Below are positions 26,175 through 36,610 of a stretch of 64,000 nt of DNA, in pieces. The notes under the pieces were generated by a model that did no database searches, was not told the origin of the DNA, and worked only from the letters and a program-made list of their open reading frames with translations. This stretch comes from an uncultured Planktomarina sp. (GTDB lineage: Bacteria > Pseudomonadota > Alphaproteobacteria > Rhodobacterales > Rhodobacteraceae): assembly GCA_943788425.1 (NCBI GenBank), contig CALSQF010000001.1:369620-433619 (forward strand), written 5' to 3'. The position numbers and the translations under genes were made by a program. Positions within the stretch are counted from its first letter, which is position 1. Each line of letters begins with the position of its first letter.

Positions 26175-27659
26175 CTAACGCCACCATTGGTTTGGCTTCG
26201 CATTAAATCCAAGAGCCTGCTCCAAGGTGAAGGCTGTATTGAGCAAATCTCCCTCTTCCCATGGACGACCGATCAATTGCAGCCCAAGGGGCAGGCCTTG
26301 GGAATCCAGCCCCGCTGGCACAGAAATGCCCGGCAATCCAGCCAAGTTTACCGTGACCGTAAAGACGTCAAACAGATACATTTGTACCGGATTCGCATTG
26401 GCCATCTCCCCCAAACCAAATGCCGCAGATGGGGTTGAGGGGGTCAAAATGGCATCGACACCAGCGGCAAAGACATCATCAAAATCTTTTTTGATCAAAG
26501 CGCGCACCCGGCGGGCACGGTTGTAATAGGCATCATAAAACCCAGCCGAAAGCACATAGGTGCCAACCATCACGCGGCGCTGGACCTCTGGGCCGAAACC
26601 TTCGGCACGGGTTTTTTCATACATTTCTGTAATGCCATCGCCAGCCTCCAACTTTGCACGATGACCAAAACGCACCCCGTCATAACGGGCCAAATTTGAG
26701 GACGCTTCTGCTGGTGCAATGACATAATAGGCTGGCAGGGCATATTTCGTATGAGGCAGGCTGATATCTTTGACAACCGCCCCAGCATCGCGCAGCATTT
26801 GGCGCCCCTCAGACCACAGGGTTTCTAGCGCATCAGGCATGCCATCCACCCGATATTCCTTTGGAATACCGATGGTTTTTCCGCGAATATCGCCTGTCAG
26901 AGCCGCTTCGAAATTGGGCACCGGCAGGTTCATCGAGGTGCTGTCTTTAGCATCAAAGCCAGACATCGCCTCAAGCATTATCGCGGCATCGCGCACATCT
27001 TTGGTGATTGGGCCAGCTTGATCAAGCGAGGAGGCAAAGGCCACAATACCCCAGCGCGAGCAACGCCCATAGGTGGGCTTGATCCCCGTGATCCCTGTAA
27101 ATGCAGCAGGTTGGCGGATGGAGCCGCCGGTATCTGTGCCGGTAGCCGCCAGACAGGTCTCTGCGGCCACAGCCGCCGCCGAGCCGCCGGACGAGCCCCC
27201 AGGGGTCAAAACGCGTTCATCGACTTTCCAAGGGTTCACCGCATCGCCATAGACCGAGGTTTCGTTGGACGAGCCCATGGCGAATTCATCCATATTCAAC
27301 TTACCCACCATGACGGCACCGGCGTCAAACAGCTTTTGTGATACGGTGGATTCGTATTGCGGTTTAAACCCGTCCAAAATTGCGCTCGCCGCTTGGGTTG
27401 CAACGCCTTTGGTGCAGAACAAATCTTTCATGCCAATTGGCAAGCCACACATATCGGGAGCATCGCCGGCATGAATACGCGCATCGGCAGCCTTTGCTTG
27501 CGATCGGGCAATCTCTGAGGTGTCATGTACGAAGGAATTCAAAGGCTTTGAAGCGGCAACGGCTGCGAGCGAGACCTCCGCCAGCTCAACGGCCGTGGTC
27601 TCTCCAGCACGCAGTGCATCCCGGGCACCAGCCAGCGTGAGTTTCATTAAATCAGACAT
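26175..27659 (-). CDS. gatA: Asp/Glu-tRNA(Asn/Gln) amidotransferase subunit A
   Basis: This 494-residue amidase has the [14 protein letters not shown] motif with the catalytic Ser cis-Ser-Lys triad ([12 protein letters not shown] supplies the Lys). It releases ammonia from Gln for GatB to amidate misacylated tRNA. The ATG overlaps the gatC stop by one base (TAATG), so the two are coupled. gatB is not in this window. Confidence 0.97.
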   Translation of the reverse strand: MSDLMKLTLAGARDALRAGETTAVELAEVSLAAVAASKPLNSFVHDTSEIARSQAKAADARIHAGDAPDMCGLPIGMKDLFCTKGVATQAASAILDGFKPQYESTVSQKLFDAGAVMVGKLNMDEFAMGSSNETSVYGDAVNPWKVDERVLTPGGSSGGSAAAVAAETCLAATGTDTGGSIRQPAAFTGITGIKPTYGRCSRWGIVAFASSLDQAGPITKDVRDAAIMLEAMSGFDAKDSTSMNLPVPNFEAALTGDIRGKTIGIPKEYRVDGMPDALETLWSEGRQMLRDAGAVVKDISLPHTKYALPAYYVIAPAEASSNLARYDGVRFGHRAKLEAGDGITEMYEKTRAEGFGPEVQRRVMVGTYVLSAGFYDAYYNRARRVRALIKKDFDDVFAAGVDAILTPSTPSAAFGLGEMANANPVQMYLFDVFTVTVNLAGLPGISVPAGLDSQGLPLGLQLIGRPWEEGDLLNTAFTLEQALGFNAKPNQWWR

Positions 27660-27946
27660 TATTCCACCACCATCGGCACAGCAAAAAATCCCTCGCGGGC
27701 ATCGGGCGCATTGGCGAGCACAGCGGCTTGCTGGTCACCAGCAGTCACAGCATCAGACCGACGGTAAAGCCGTTGCGGCGTTACTGAGGTCATCGGCTCA
27801 ACCCCATCCACATCCACCTCATTCAGCTGCTCAATGAAGCCTAAAATATTGGTAAACTCCTGAGCCAAGGCGGGCAGATCTGCCTCTTCCACCTTAATCC
27901 GAGCGAGCTTTGCCACGCGCCCGGCGGTTTTTGTGTCGATCGACAT
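27659..27946 (-). CDS. gatC: Asp/Glu-tRNA amidotransferase subunit C
   Basis: This 95-residue protein has the standard GatC layout: [40 protein letters not shown] and ending in [11 protein letters not shown]. It wraps and stabilises GatA in the complex. It lies immediately before gatA. Confidence 0.95.
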   Translation of the reverse strand: MSIDTKTAGRVAKLARIKVEEADLPALAQEFTNILGFIEQLNEVDVDGVEPMTSVTPQRLYRRSDAVTAGDQQAAVLANAPDAREGFFAVPMVVE

Positions 27947-28032
27947 CGCGGATCCTTCACTATTTCAGTTGCTTCCTCGCTTACTAGCTTGGGATTTAGG
28001 CCTTGCCAAGGGCTCTGGCGGCCGCCCTGGGC

Positions 28033-28485
28033 TCACCAGCGTTTTTGCGCGAAAAAACTTCGCAACAGAGCGGCACATTCTTCTTCGCATATGCCCCCAA
28101 TCACCTCTGGCCTGTGATGGCTTTGTGCATGGGAAAACACACGCGCGCCGTGATCCGTGCCGCCAGATTTTGGATCGGCGGCTCCATAAACCACACGTGA
28201 TATTCGGGCATGGGCCAAAGCGCCGGCACACATGGCGCAGGGCTCAAGGGTCACATACAGCGTATATCCACCCAAGCGCTCCTGCCCCAAAGCCGCCGCA
28301 GCGGCCCGGATCACCAGGATTTCCGCATGAGCCGTCGGATCGCTATCGCGCCGCGTCCGGTTTCCCGCCCGTGCCACAATTTCGCCGCGCGCATCCACCA
28401 AGACCGCACCCACGGGCACCTCGCCGGCCTCTGCCGCCTTGCGCGCCTCAATCAGTGCCGACCCCATTTGACTGTTAAAACCCAT
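28033..28485 (-). CDS. tadA: tRNA-specific adenosine deaminase
   Basis: This 150-residue protein carries the zinc motifs HAEILVIRAAA (HAE) and PCAMCAGALAHARI (PCxxC), as in TadA. It converts A34 to inosine in tRNA-Arg(ACG). Usual length. The ATG at 28485 has GGGGAT before it. It is divergent from the rluB gene. Confidence 0.94.
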   Translation of the reverse strand: MGFNSQMGSALIEARKAAEAGEVPVGAVLVDARGEIVARAGNRTRRDSDPTAHAEILVIRAAAAALGQERLGGYTLYVTLEPCAMCAGALAHARISRVVYGAADPKSGGTDHGARVFSHAQSHHRPEVIGGICEEECAALLRSFFAQKRW

Positions 28486-28530
28486 TTATCCCCGCTTGGC
28501 ATTGCTTTCAACACAGTCTAAGCCGAGCTT

Positions 28531-29313
28531 ATGGCAGATGAAACACCAAAGGGCGATCGGATCGCGAAAGTTTTGGCCCGCGCAGGCGTGGCCTCAAGAC
28601 GCGACAGTGAAAAACTGATTGAAGCGGGCCGGATCAAAGTGAATGGCAAAAAGATATTCGGCCCAGCGCTGAACGTGCAAGCCAGCGATAAAATCGAATT
28701 CGACGGTGAACCGATCGAGCCGCCCGAAGAGCCCCGGCTCTGGCTCTATCACAAACCCATCGGCCTTGTGACCAGCGCGCGTGACGAAAAAGGCCGCGAG
28801 ACTGTGTTCGATAAATTACCTGAAGGGCTCCCCCGTGTGGTCTCTGTCGGGCGATTGGATATGAACTCCGAAGGTCTGTTACTGCTGACCAATGATGGCG
28901 GATTAAAACGGACCCTTGAGCTGCCCAGCACCGGCTGGACCCGCCGCTACCGCGTTCGCATCAAAGGCTATCCGCGTGAAGGGGCCTTTGAGCCTTTGAC
29001 CCAAGGCATCACCGTTGACGGCGAGCGGTTTCAACCAATGACCATTCAAATGGACCGGCAAACCGGCGCAAACTTTTGGCTGACCATTGGCCTGAAGGAA
29101 GGCAAAAACCGCGAAATCCGGCGGGCGATGGAATTTTTGGGCTTTACCGTGAACCGTCTAATCCGGATTTCCTATGGACCGTTTCAGCTGCGCGAATTGA
29201 AGCCCGGCGAGGTCGAAGAGGTCAAACGCCGGGTGTTGGCCGACCAACTGGGTTGGTCGAGCAAACCCAAAGTCTTGCCACGCAAATCCCGTGGCCCAAG
29301 CAGAAATACATAG
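28531..29313 (+). CDS. rluB: 23S rRNA pseudouridine synthase RluB-like
   Basis: This 260-residue protein has an S4-like N-terminal domain (RIAKVLARAGVASRRDSEKL) and the RsuA/RluB catalytic motif GRLDMNSEGLLLLTNDGG near 111-128, where the Asp is catalytic. Such enzymes modify 23S rRNA near position 2605. The E/F paralogue cannot be fully excluded, but the N-terminal S4 and long C-tail fit RluB. It starts at the ATG at 28531. Confidence 0.88.
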   Translation: MADETPKGDRIAKVLARAGVASRRDSEKLIEAGRIKVNGKKIFGPALNVQASDKIEFDGEPIEPPEEPRLWLYHKPIGLVTSARDEKGRETVFDKLPEGLPRVVSVGRLDMNSEGLLLLTNDGGLKRTLELPSTGWTRRYRVRIKGYPREGAFEPLTQGITVDGERFQPMTIQMDRQTGANFWLTIGLKEGKNREIRRAMEFLGFTVNRLIRISYGPFQLRELKPGEVEEVKRRVLADQLGWSSKPKVLPRKSRGPSRNT

Positions 29314-29334
29314 GAAAAAATAGCTGTTTGCGTC

Positions 29335-30402
29335 TTAGGTGCCAATGCCAGCCGGATCAAAAGCGGTGGCTTTGACGATGGCGAAAATCGTTTGTCCCAC
29401 TGCCAGCTCCATTTTTTGGGCCGAATATTGTGTCACACGGGCCAAAAAAAGCGTACCGCCGGTTTGAAATTGCACCATGACGCCCGGGCCCTGACCTGAA
29501 TGAAGCTGAGTGATTGCTCCTTCAAAAACATTGAGCGCAGACAGGCCTCTGGGTTTCTCACGAGCCAAAACAATATCCTGCGCCGGGATGCGAATGCGAA
29601 TGTTATGGCCCTTGGTTTGGCTCAGTTCCGGCAAAATCAACTGGCCACCGTCAAAGCCGATGACCGCAAGACCAGTAGTGGGATCGGGTGCCATGACCTG
29701 CCCCGAAATGACTGTGCCCGCCGCGCGCACCCCAAGATAGGGCACCGCGGCAGGATCCGACAGAATCGCCTCAGCGGGTCCAGATAGGACACTGCGCCCA
29801 GCCTGCATCAACACGATATGATTGGCCAATCGCGCCATCTCAGCGGCATCATGAGTGACATAGAGAATCGGAATGTCCGTACGGGCGCGCAGCCTCTCGA
29901 GATAGGGCAGGATCCGGTGCTTTAATCCTTGATCCAAAGCAGAGAGCGGCTCGTCCAAACACAGGCACTTCGGCGCGCTCAGCAAGGCGCGTCCGAGCGC
30001 CACCCGCTGCGCTTCCCCGCCAGAGAGGGCAAAAGGCGCTCGGCCCAAAAGAGGATCAAGCTCTAGCAAAGCAATCACCTCATCAAAGCTCTGACCCCTC
30101 ACCTGCCGGCCCATTCTTTGCGCAAATTTCAAATTGCCAAGGACATTTAGATGCGGCAGCAAACGAGGTTCCTGAAAGAGATACCCGACAGCGCGCCGAT
30201 GTGCGGGCTGCTCAGTCATATCCGAGCCATCAATCACAATCTTCCCATGATCGACCGGCTCTAGCCCAGCCACGGCGCGCAGTAATGTGGTTTTGCCGCA
30301 GCCCGAGGGGCCGAAAATAACCGTCACCCCGGCTGGAGCGGTGACTTGAACCTCCAGTGTGAAACGCCCGCGCCTCACATGAATGTCGAGATCCAAACTC
30401 AT
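29335..30402 (-). CDS. modC: Molybdate ABC transporter ATP-binding protein
   Basis: This 355-residue protein has Walker A GPSGCGKTTLL near 31-41, signature LSGGEAQRVALGRALL near 124-139 and Walker B CLCLDEPLSAL. A C-terminal TOBE/Mop-type molybdate-binding domain follows from about 290. It overlaps modB by 4 bp and is the last gene of modABC. Confidence 0.95.
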   Translation of the reverse strand: MSLDLDIHVRRGRFTLEVQVTAPAGVTVIFGPSGCGKTTLLRAVAGLEPVDHGKIVIDGSDMTEQPAHRRAVGYLFQEPRLLPHLNVLGNLKFAQRMGRQVRGQSFDEVIALLELDPLLGRAPFALSGGEAQRVALGRALLSAPKCLCLDEPLSALDQGLKHRILPYLERLRARTDIPILYVTHDAAEMARLANHIVLMQAGRSVLSGPAEAILSDPAAVPYLGVRAAGTVISGQVMAPDPTTGLAVIGFDGGQLILPELSQTKGHNIRIRIPAQDIVLAREKPRGLSALNVFEGAITQLHSGQGPGVMVQFQTGGTLFLARVTQYSAQKMELAVGQTIFAIVKATAFDPAGIGT

Positions 30403-31085
30403 CGGCGCACCATTTTTCTTGCCAATATTTCAGACAACAACAGCGCCCCAAAAGACAAAAGTAGCGATAGGACAATCATCCGTCCAACCGCCGCCTCTTG
30501 GCCTGGCACTTGCAACACCGCGTAAATTGCCGAGGCCAGGGTTTGCGTTTCACCAGGGATATTGGAGACAAAAGTAATGGTCGCGCCAAATTCCCCTAAG
30601 GCCTTGGCAAACCCAACCACGGCCCCAGCAACAAGTCCCGGCAGCATGAGCGGCAAGGTGACAAAGGCAAAGACCTTAATCGGCGATGCGCCCAGCGTGC
30701 CGGCAGCCTCTTCAAGCCGCGGGTCCACCGCTTCCAAAGCAAGGCGGATGGCCCGCACTATCAACGGAAAGGCCATGACCGCTGCCGCCAGCGCGGCCCC
30801 GGCGGAGGTAAAAGCCAATTGCATCCCAAGCGCCTCCAGCACAGGGCCAAGGGCGCCTTTGCGACCAAAAACCACCAACAAAAGATAGCCTGTCACAACC
30901 GGCGGCAAGACCAAGGGCAAATGCACCAGCGCATTCAGCAGCCCGTGCCCCCAAAACCGACATCGCGCAAGCACATAAGCCATAGCCACCGCCAACGGCA
31001 GGCTGAGAGCCACAGCCACCAATGCAACCCAAAGCGACAGGCGCAGCGCATCCAGCTCAACCGGGCTGACAGAAAACCAGCTCAT
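30399..31085 (-). CDS. modB: Molybdate ABC transporter permease
   Basis: This 228-residue inner-membrane permease has the EAA-loop motif region EEAAGTLGASPIKVFAFVTLP near 143-163. The N-terminal segment and length are typical for ModB. It overlaps modA and modC by 4 bp each, so the three are translationally coupled. Confidence 0.95.
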   Translation of the reverse strand: MSWFSVSPVELDALRLSLWVALVAVALSLPLAVAMAYVLARCRFWGHGLLNALVHLPLVLPPVVTGYLLLVVFGRKGALGPVLEALGMQLAFTSAGAALAAAVMAFPLIVRAIRLALEAVDPRLEEAAGTLGASPIKVFAFVTLPLMLPGLVAGAVVGFAKALGEFGATITFVSNIPGETQTLASAIYAVLQVPGQEAAVGRMIVLSLLLSFGALLLSEILARKMVRR

Positions 31086-31870
31086 GGCGCCAAAAACCCT
31101 TGAGCCGCGAAGACCTCACGGCCCGTTGCGCCAGCCAAATAGGCCACAACGGCCTCACCGCGCGCGGTCACTGAAGCAGCAAGATAGCGCACTGGTTCAT
31201 GGGTTTCTGGTGCAATATTGGCCACGACATAGACACCAGCTGTGCTTTGAACATCGGAAGCATAGAGCAATCCTAAAGGGCATTCTTGCCGCAAAACAGC
31301 GATTAAACTGGCCCGGGCGTTGTCTTGTTGCGCCAAATGCGGCCGTAACTCGTGCAGCAGCCCCAATGTTGTCAGAGCCTGTGTGGCATAGAGTCCCAAG
31401 GGCACAGAAGAAATCAGCGGCACCGCCAAGCGACCACCGTCCAGACGTGCCATAATATCTTCGACCTCTAATGTCACAGCGGCGGGGGTCGCGGAGGCCA
31501 GCACCAAGCGGTTCGCTGCAATCACGCGGGCCGATTGGCTCAATACACCCGCATCATGAACGTAGCTCATCCAATCAGAACTGGCGGACACAAACACATC
31601 TGCCGGAGCCCCCTGCTCAATCTGCCGGGCCAAAACGCTCGAAGCGGCATAGGAGAGGCGCAATGCTTGACCGGTTGCGCGCGCGTATTGCACGGCGATC
31701 GCGTCAAGCGCGGGCTTCAGACTGGCTGCGGCAAACACATCAATCGGTTGCGCAGAGCAAAGACCCGCTCCAAAAACCACAGCGCAGGACCCGACGATCC
31801 GCGCGATGCGGCGGATCGGGATTAAAATATGAAGAAGAGTCTTAAACGGCTCGCGCTTTTGTATATCCAT
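31082..31870 (-). CDS. modA: Molybdate-binding periplasmic protein
   Basis: This protein of about 262 residues has a signal-like N-terminus ending near GLCSA and then the ModA core IDVFAAASLKPALDAIA, with APADVFVSASSDWM and a C-terminal GATGREVFAAQGFLAP. It delivers molybdate to ModBC. The ATG at 31870 is chosen; an upstream ATG at 31909 is open, but the Met at 31870 places the signal peptide better. It faces the NUDIX gene across about 50 bp, so both may share a control region. No molybdate-responsive site was seen. Confidence 0.9.
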   Translation of the reverse strand: MDIQKREPFKTLLHILIPIRRIARIVGSCAVVFGAGLCSAQPIDVFAAASLKPALDAIAVQYARATGQALRLSYAASSVLARQIEQGAPADVFVSASSDWMSYVHDAGVLSQSARVIAANRLVLASATPAAVTLEVEDIMARLDGGRLAVPLISSVPLGLYATQALTTLGLLHELRPHLAQQDNARASLIAVLRQECPLGLLYASDVQSTAGVYVVANIAPETHEPVRYLAASVTARGEAVVAYLAGATGREVFAAQGFLAP

Positions 31871-31918
31871 CTCGCTTGTGTTATAAACACTCAGCAACAA
31901 TGAAAACAACTCCGCACT

Positions 31919-32380
31919 ATGAGCCCCTCAAAGCCCAAACCTCTACCACTTTCGATCGATCCGATACAAAAACGCATGGCGCGGGCACAATTTGGTGCTC
32001 TGTGTTATCGTGTCGAAAAGGGGATGGTGCAAATATTACTCGTTACCTCCCGAGGTACAAAGCGTTGGATTGTGCCTAAAGGATGGCCTGAAGATAGCTT
32101 AACCCCAGCCGAGGCCGCCGCTAAGGAAGCGGGGGAAGAGGCGGGTGTTACCGGCAAAGTCAAACAGCGTCCCATCGGCGTTTATAGCTATGAAAAACAT
32201 ATGGAAAATGCAGAATCCCTGCCCTGTATAGTGACACTCTACGCGCTCAAAGTGAAAAAACAACGCGACAGCTATGCCGAACAATCCGAACGCCGCCGCA
32301 AGTGGTTTTCCTGCGAGGAGGCCGCAAGCCAAGTGGCAGAACCGGAACTTGCACGATTGATTAAGGCCTTTGTGCCATAA
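31919..32380 (+). CDS. NUDIX hydrolase
   Basis: This 153-residue protein has the Nudix motif region GWPEDSLTPAEAAAKEAGEE followed by AGV, matching GX5EX7REUXEEXGU with Lys in place of the usual Arg. Its substrate is unknown. A positively charged C-terminal part includes SERRRKWFS. The ATG at 31919 is the start that leaves a full domain. Confidence 0.9.
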   Translation: MSPSKPKPLPLSIDPIQKRMARAQFGALCYRVEKGMVQILLVTSRGTKRWIVPKGWPEDSLTPAEAAAKEAGEEAGVTGKVKQRPIGVYSYEKHMENAESLPCIVTLYALKVKKQRDSYAEQSERRRKWFSCEEAASQVAEPELARLIKAFVP

Positions 32381-32454
32381 TCTGTTCTATCTCGCCTCTT
32401 GATTTGAGCGACGCAATCACTCAAGTAAAGGTGAACCGCATAGGAGCATTCCCC

Positions 32455-32877
32455 GTGATCCACTTTTCGCTTAAATGCAGTCAGAACCATAGCTTTGACA
32501 GCTGGTTTCAATCCTCGGATGCCTATGAAAAATTGGCAAAAGCGGGGATGCTGACCTGTGCTGAATGTGGCGATCGCACGATTGAGAAATCGCTGATGGC
32601 CCCAAAAATATCGACCCAAAGCCCATCGGACAGCCAGTCCTTGAGCGCGCCCATGAGCGAAGCCAAGCGCAATTTGGCGAAGTTAAAACAACAGATCGAA
32701 GCCAATTCCGATTATGTCGGCATGAATTTCGCCCATGAAGCCCGCGCCCAACATCTTGGCGAGAAACCCGCCCGAGCCATCTATGGAGAGGCCAAGGCCG
32801 AAGAGGCCAAAGCGCTGATCGAAGAAGGAATTCCCGTCGCCCCGCTGCCGTTTATGGCGAAGCGTCACACAAATTAG
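32455..32877 (+). CDS. DUF1178 family protein
   Basis: This protein of about 140 residues has a zinc-ribbon-like N-terminus (FSLKCSQNHSFDSWFQSSDAY, LTCAECGDRTIEKSLMAP) and the GEAKAEEAKALIEEGIPVAPLP end typical of DUF1178. Function is unknown. The GTG at 32455 is chosen as the start because AGGAG lies just upstream and the conserved domain begins there. Confidence 0.85.
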   Translation: MIHFSLKCSQNHSFDSWFQSSDAYEKLAKAGMLTCAECGDRTIEKSLMAPKISTQSPSDSQSLSAPMSEAKRNLAKLKQQIEANSDYVGMNFAHEARAQHLGEKPARAIYGEAKAEEAKALIEEGIPVAPLPFMAKRHTN

Positions 32878-32961
32878 AGTGAAAATCCGGGCCTGCTGCC
32901 CTTGCCCTTAGGCGCACAACAGCCTAACACCCCGCCGAAACTTCACAAAGTTGGATGACAT

Positions 32962-34200
32962 ATGCCTCGCTTGGTAATGAAATTTGGCGGCACGTCCGTA
33001 GCCAATCTCGATCGTATTCGCAATGCCGCCGAGCGTGTTCGGTTGGAAGTTGCCAAGGGCTATGATGTCATTGTGATCGTCTCAGCCATGTCGGGTAAAA
33101 CCAATGAGTTGGTGGGCTGGGTCAATGAGACCTCGGCTCTCTATGACGCCCGCGAATATGATGCTGTGGTCTCCTCGGGAGAGAATGTCACCGCGGGCCT
33201 CACGGCGCTGACATTGCAAGAAATGGACATCCCAGCGCGGAGCTGGCAGGGCTGGCAAGTGCCCGTGCAAACCACAAGCGCACATGCAAATGCCCGTATT
33301 GAAGCAATTCCCTCGGCAAATCTGGACGAAAAATTCGCCCAAGGCATGCGCGTGGCCGTAGTCGCCGGCTTCCAGGGCGTCAGTCCTGAGGGCCGGATCA
33401 CAACCCTAGGGCGTGGCGGCTCTGACACCACGGCCGTTGCATTTGCCGCCGCCTTTGATGCCGAGCGCTGTGACATTTATACCGATGTCGACGGGGTCTA
33501 TACCACCGACCCGCGCATATCGAGCAAGGCACGCAAACTCGAAAAGATCGCTTTTGAAGAGATGCTAGAACTGGCCTCTTTGGGCGCAAAAGTTCTGCAA
33601 ACCCGCTCTGTCGAATTGGCCATGCGGTTCAATGTGCGCCTTCGGGTGCTTAGCTCTTTCGAAGACCCATCAGATACAGCAGGTACATTGGTATGTGCCG
33701 AGGAGGAAATCATGGAATCAAATGTCGTAGCCGGCGTCGCCTACAGCCGGGATGAAGCCAAAATGACCCTTATTTCCGTTGCCGACCGTCCTGGTATAGC
33801 CGCCGCCATTTTCGGCCCGCTGTCAGAGTCCGGCGTGAATGTTGACATGATCGTTCAGAACATCTCAGAAGATGGCCGCACCGATATGACCTTCTCTTGC
33901 CCAACCGAACAGGTGTTGCGCGCAGAGAAAGCGATGCAAACCGCCAAGGATGCGGGGATTATCAACTACCATGACCTTGTGGTCGACGCAGCCGTGGCAA
34001 AGGTCTCTGTGGTGGGTATCGGCATGCGCAGCCATGCGGGTGTGGCCGCGCAAATGTTCCAGGCACTCCACCGTGAGGGGATCAATATTAAGGTCATCAC
34101 AACCTCAGAGATAAAAATTTCTGTCCTCATAGAGCGGAAATATATGGAATTGGCCGTTCAGACCCTGCATGATGCTTTTACATTGGAAAAAACAGCCTAG
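32962..34200 (+). CDS. lysC: Aspartate kinase
   Basis: This 412-residue protein starts MPRLVMKFGGTSVANLDRI with the KFGGTSV kinase motif and has FQGVSPEGRITTLGRGGSDT, then two C-terminal ACT domains for feedback control by lysine and threonine. It makes aspartyl phosphate for the lysine, methionine and threonine routes. The ATG follows a short leader. ptsP follows after 14 bp on the same strand. Confidence 0.96.
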   Translation: MPRLVMKFGGTSVANLDRIRNAAERVRLEVAKGYDVIVIVSAMSGKTNELVGWVNETSALYDAREYDAVVSSGENVTAGLTALTLQEMDIPARSWQGWQVPVQTTSAHANARIEAIPSANLDEKFAQGMRVAVVAGFQGVSPEGRITTLGRGGSDTTAVAFAAAFDAERCDIYTDVDGVYTTDPRISSKARKLEKIAFEEMLELASLGAKVLQTRSVELAMRFNVRLRVLSSFEDPSDTAGTLVCAEEEIMESNVVAGVAYSRDEAKMTLISVADRPGIAAAIFGPLSESGVNVDMIVQNISEDGRTDMTFSCPTEQVLRAEKAMQTAKDAGIINYHDLVVDAAVAKVSVVGIGMRSHAGVAAQMFQALHREGINIKVITTSEIKISVLIERKYMELAVQTLHDAFTLEKTA

Positions 34201-34214
34201 AGGCACCAGTCTAA

Positions 34215-36464
34215 ATGGTCCAAACCTCCGAGAGTGAAAGCCGCAAATTACTTGGCGCCCTGCGCGATGCCATGGCCGAAGATTCAGCCGGTCAAGCGCG
34301 GCTTGATAAGATCGTCCAACTGATCGCCAGCTCGATGCGCTCGGAGGTTTGCTCAATCTATCTCTTTCGCGATCAAGAGACATTGGAGCTCTGCGCTACA
34401 GAGGGCTTGAAGGCCGCCGCGGTTCACCAAACCCGGATGCGCATCGGCGAGGGTCTGGTGGGCCGTGTGGCCCGCTTCAATCAGGTCATCAACACCGCCG
34501 ACGCCCCCTCGGCCAAGGGCTTTCGCTTCATGGCCGAGACCGGCGAGGAGATCTATTCCTCTTTTCTTGGCGTTCCCATTCAGCGTCTCGGCGACTCGCT
34601 TGGAGTCTTGGTTGTTCAATCGAAAGCAGCCCGCGAATTTTCCGCCGATGAAATTTACGCGCTTGAAGTTGTGGCGATGGTCCTGGCAGAGATGACCGAA
34701 TTGGGCGCCTTTGTCGGCGACGGCGATGCGCTCTCTGCACGTCATCAGAAACCTGTGATGTTTCATGCCAAAAGCGCGCAGGATGGCGTGGCCGAAGGTC
34801 TGGTCTATCTGCATGAACCGCGGGTCGTTGTGACCAATCCCATTGCCGATGATCCCGAGGTTGAAACGCAGCGGCTCGAGGATGCGCTTGATCGCCTGCG
34901 CATTTCCGTCGACCAAATGCTCACAAATGCGCGCAGCGGTGATACCGAGCAATTGGAAGTCCTCGAAGCCTACCGCCTCTTTGCCAATTCCAAAGGATGG
35001 CGGCGGCGCATGGAAGAAGACATCCAGCGCGGCCTTTCCGCAGAGGCCGCTGTTGAAAAAGAACAATCCGCTGCCCGCAGCCGAATGGGGCAGTCCAAAG
35101 ATAGCTATCTGCGTGAGCGCCTGCATGACTTGGACGACCTTTCCAATCGTCTATTGCGGCTCCTGACCGGGCAAGGCAGCGACACAGGCGCCGAAGTGCC
35201 GCCCAACCCGATCCTTGTCGCCCGCAATATCGGACCCGGTGAATTGCTCGACTATGGCCGCAGCTTGCGCGGGATTGTGCTGGAAGAGGGATCTGTCGGC
35301 TCCCATGCGGCCATTGTGGCCAGAGCGCTGGCCATTCCACTGCTCATTCGCGCCAAAGGCATTGTGAGTGAGGCGCTCAACGGTGACGCGATAATGCTTG
35401 ACGGTGACCAGGGCTATGTGCATCTGCGCCCAGATGAAGGCGTGCAAAAGGCGATGCGCGATAAAATCGCGATGATGCGTCAGCAGGCGGATCGCTATGT
35501 TGAGCTGCGCGACAAGCCCGCTGAGGCGAAATGCGGCACCGTCGTGCACTTGCTCATGAATGCCGGCCTCATGGCTGATCTGCCGTCTCTACCAAGTTCT
35601 GGCGCTGAGGGCGTGGGTCTGTTTCGCACGGAATTGCAATTTTTGGCACAAAACCAGATGCCCAAACGCGCCGAGCTGGTCTCGCAATATACACGGGTCA
35701 TGGATGCCGCCGAGGGGCGCAAGGTGGTGTTCCGAACGCTGGATATCGGCTCTGACAAGGTGCTGCCCTATATGGTGCCACAAGATGAGCCAAACCCGGC
35801 CATGGGCTGGCGGGCCATTCGGGTCGGACTGGACAAGCCCGGAATTTTGCGAATGCAATTGCAAGCACTGCTGCGGGCCACGGCCGGGCGCGACCTTTGG
35901 GTCATGTTCCCCTTTATAGCTCAATTTGATGAATTTCACGGCGCCTTAGCAGAGCTGGACCGAGCAAAGGCCCGCGAAACCAAACTTGGCCACACCCTGC
36001 CGAAGCATATTCAAGTTGGCGCTATGCTTGAGACCCCCTCTTTGGCATTTGCTCCCGATCACTTTTTCAAGGAGGTCGATTTTCTCTCTATTGGCGGAAA
36101 TGACCTGAAACAGTTTTTCTTTGCTGCAGATCGCGAGAATGAACGGGTGCGCCGCCGCTATGACACGCTAAACACCAGCTTTCTGAGCTTCTTAGAGCAG
36201 ATCGTCACCCGCGCGCGCAGCAGTCAGACGCATCTGTCCTTTTGTGGCGAGGATGCAGGCAGACCGCTGGAAGCGGCTTGTTTTGCAGCTCTGGGCATTG
36301 GCACCCTCTCCATGCGCCCAGCCTCTGTTGCGCCTGTCAAACATTTGATTAGGCGCATTAACCTAAAAGAATTGAAGGCTGTCATTGATGCGGCCCGGGC
36401 GGCTGGCAACCAATCCGTGCGCGGCCCTGTGACCGAATGGCTGAAACATAACAGCGCGCATTGA
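34215..36464 (+). CDS. ptsP: PTS(Ntr) enzyme I (PtsP) with GAF domain
   Basis: This 749-residue protein has a GAF domain (about 20-155) followed by an EI module: phospho-His segment EEGSVGSHAAIVARALAIPL near 356-375, PEP-binding EGVGLFRTELQFL and active-site Cys in LSFCGEDAGRPLEAA near 680. It starts the nitrogen-type PTS phosphorelay. No ptsN or npr was seen here. It follows lysC closely, as in many Rhodobacterales. Confidence 0.95.
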   Translation: MVQTSESESRKLLGALRDAMAEDSAGQARLDKIVQLIASSMRSEVCSIYLFRDQETLELCATEGLKAAAVHQTRMRIGEGLVGRVARFNQVINTADAPSAKGFRFMAETGEEIYSSFLGVPIQRLGDSLGVLVVQSKAAREFSADEIYALEVVAMVLAEMTELGAFVGDGDALSARHQKPVMFHAKSAQDGVAEGLVYLHEPRVVVTNPIADDPEVETQRLEDALDRLRISVDQMLTNARSGDTEQLEVLEAYRLFANSKGWRRRMEEDIQRGLSAEAAVEKEQSAARSRMGQSKDSYLRERLHDLDDLSNRLLRLLTGQGSDTGAEVPPNPILVARNIGPGELLDYGRSLRGIVLEEGSVGSHAAIVARALAIPLLIRAKGIVSEALNGDAIMLDGDQGYVHLRPDEGVQKAMRDKIAMMRQQADRYVELRDKPAEAKCGTVVHLLMNAGLMADLPSLPSSGAEGVGLFRTELQFLAQNQMPKRAELVSQYTRVMDAAEGRKVVFRTLDIGSDKVLPYMVPQDEPNPAMGWRAIRVGLDKPGILRMQLQALLRATAGRDLWVMFPFIAQFDEFHGALAELDRAKARETKLGHTLPKHIQVGAMLETPSLAFAPDHFFKEVDFLSIGGNDLKQFFFAADRENERVRRRYDTLNTSFLSFLEQIVTRARSSQTHLSFCGEDAGRPLEAACFAALGIGTLSMRPASVAPVKHLIRRINLKELKAVIDAARAAGNQSVRGPVTEWLKHNSAH

Positions 36465-36610
36465 CCGGGGCATCTCGAAAAGTTGGGAGGCGGTCGATCT
36501 CTCCTGGCCCGTTCTGGATCGTCTCAGAATATCTTTGGCAGGCCATGAAGATATTTTACAAGGGACACTAATTTCTGGTAATTGAGCACAGGTTTAAAGA
36601 AGAGTTTAGA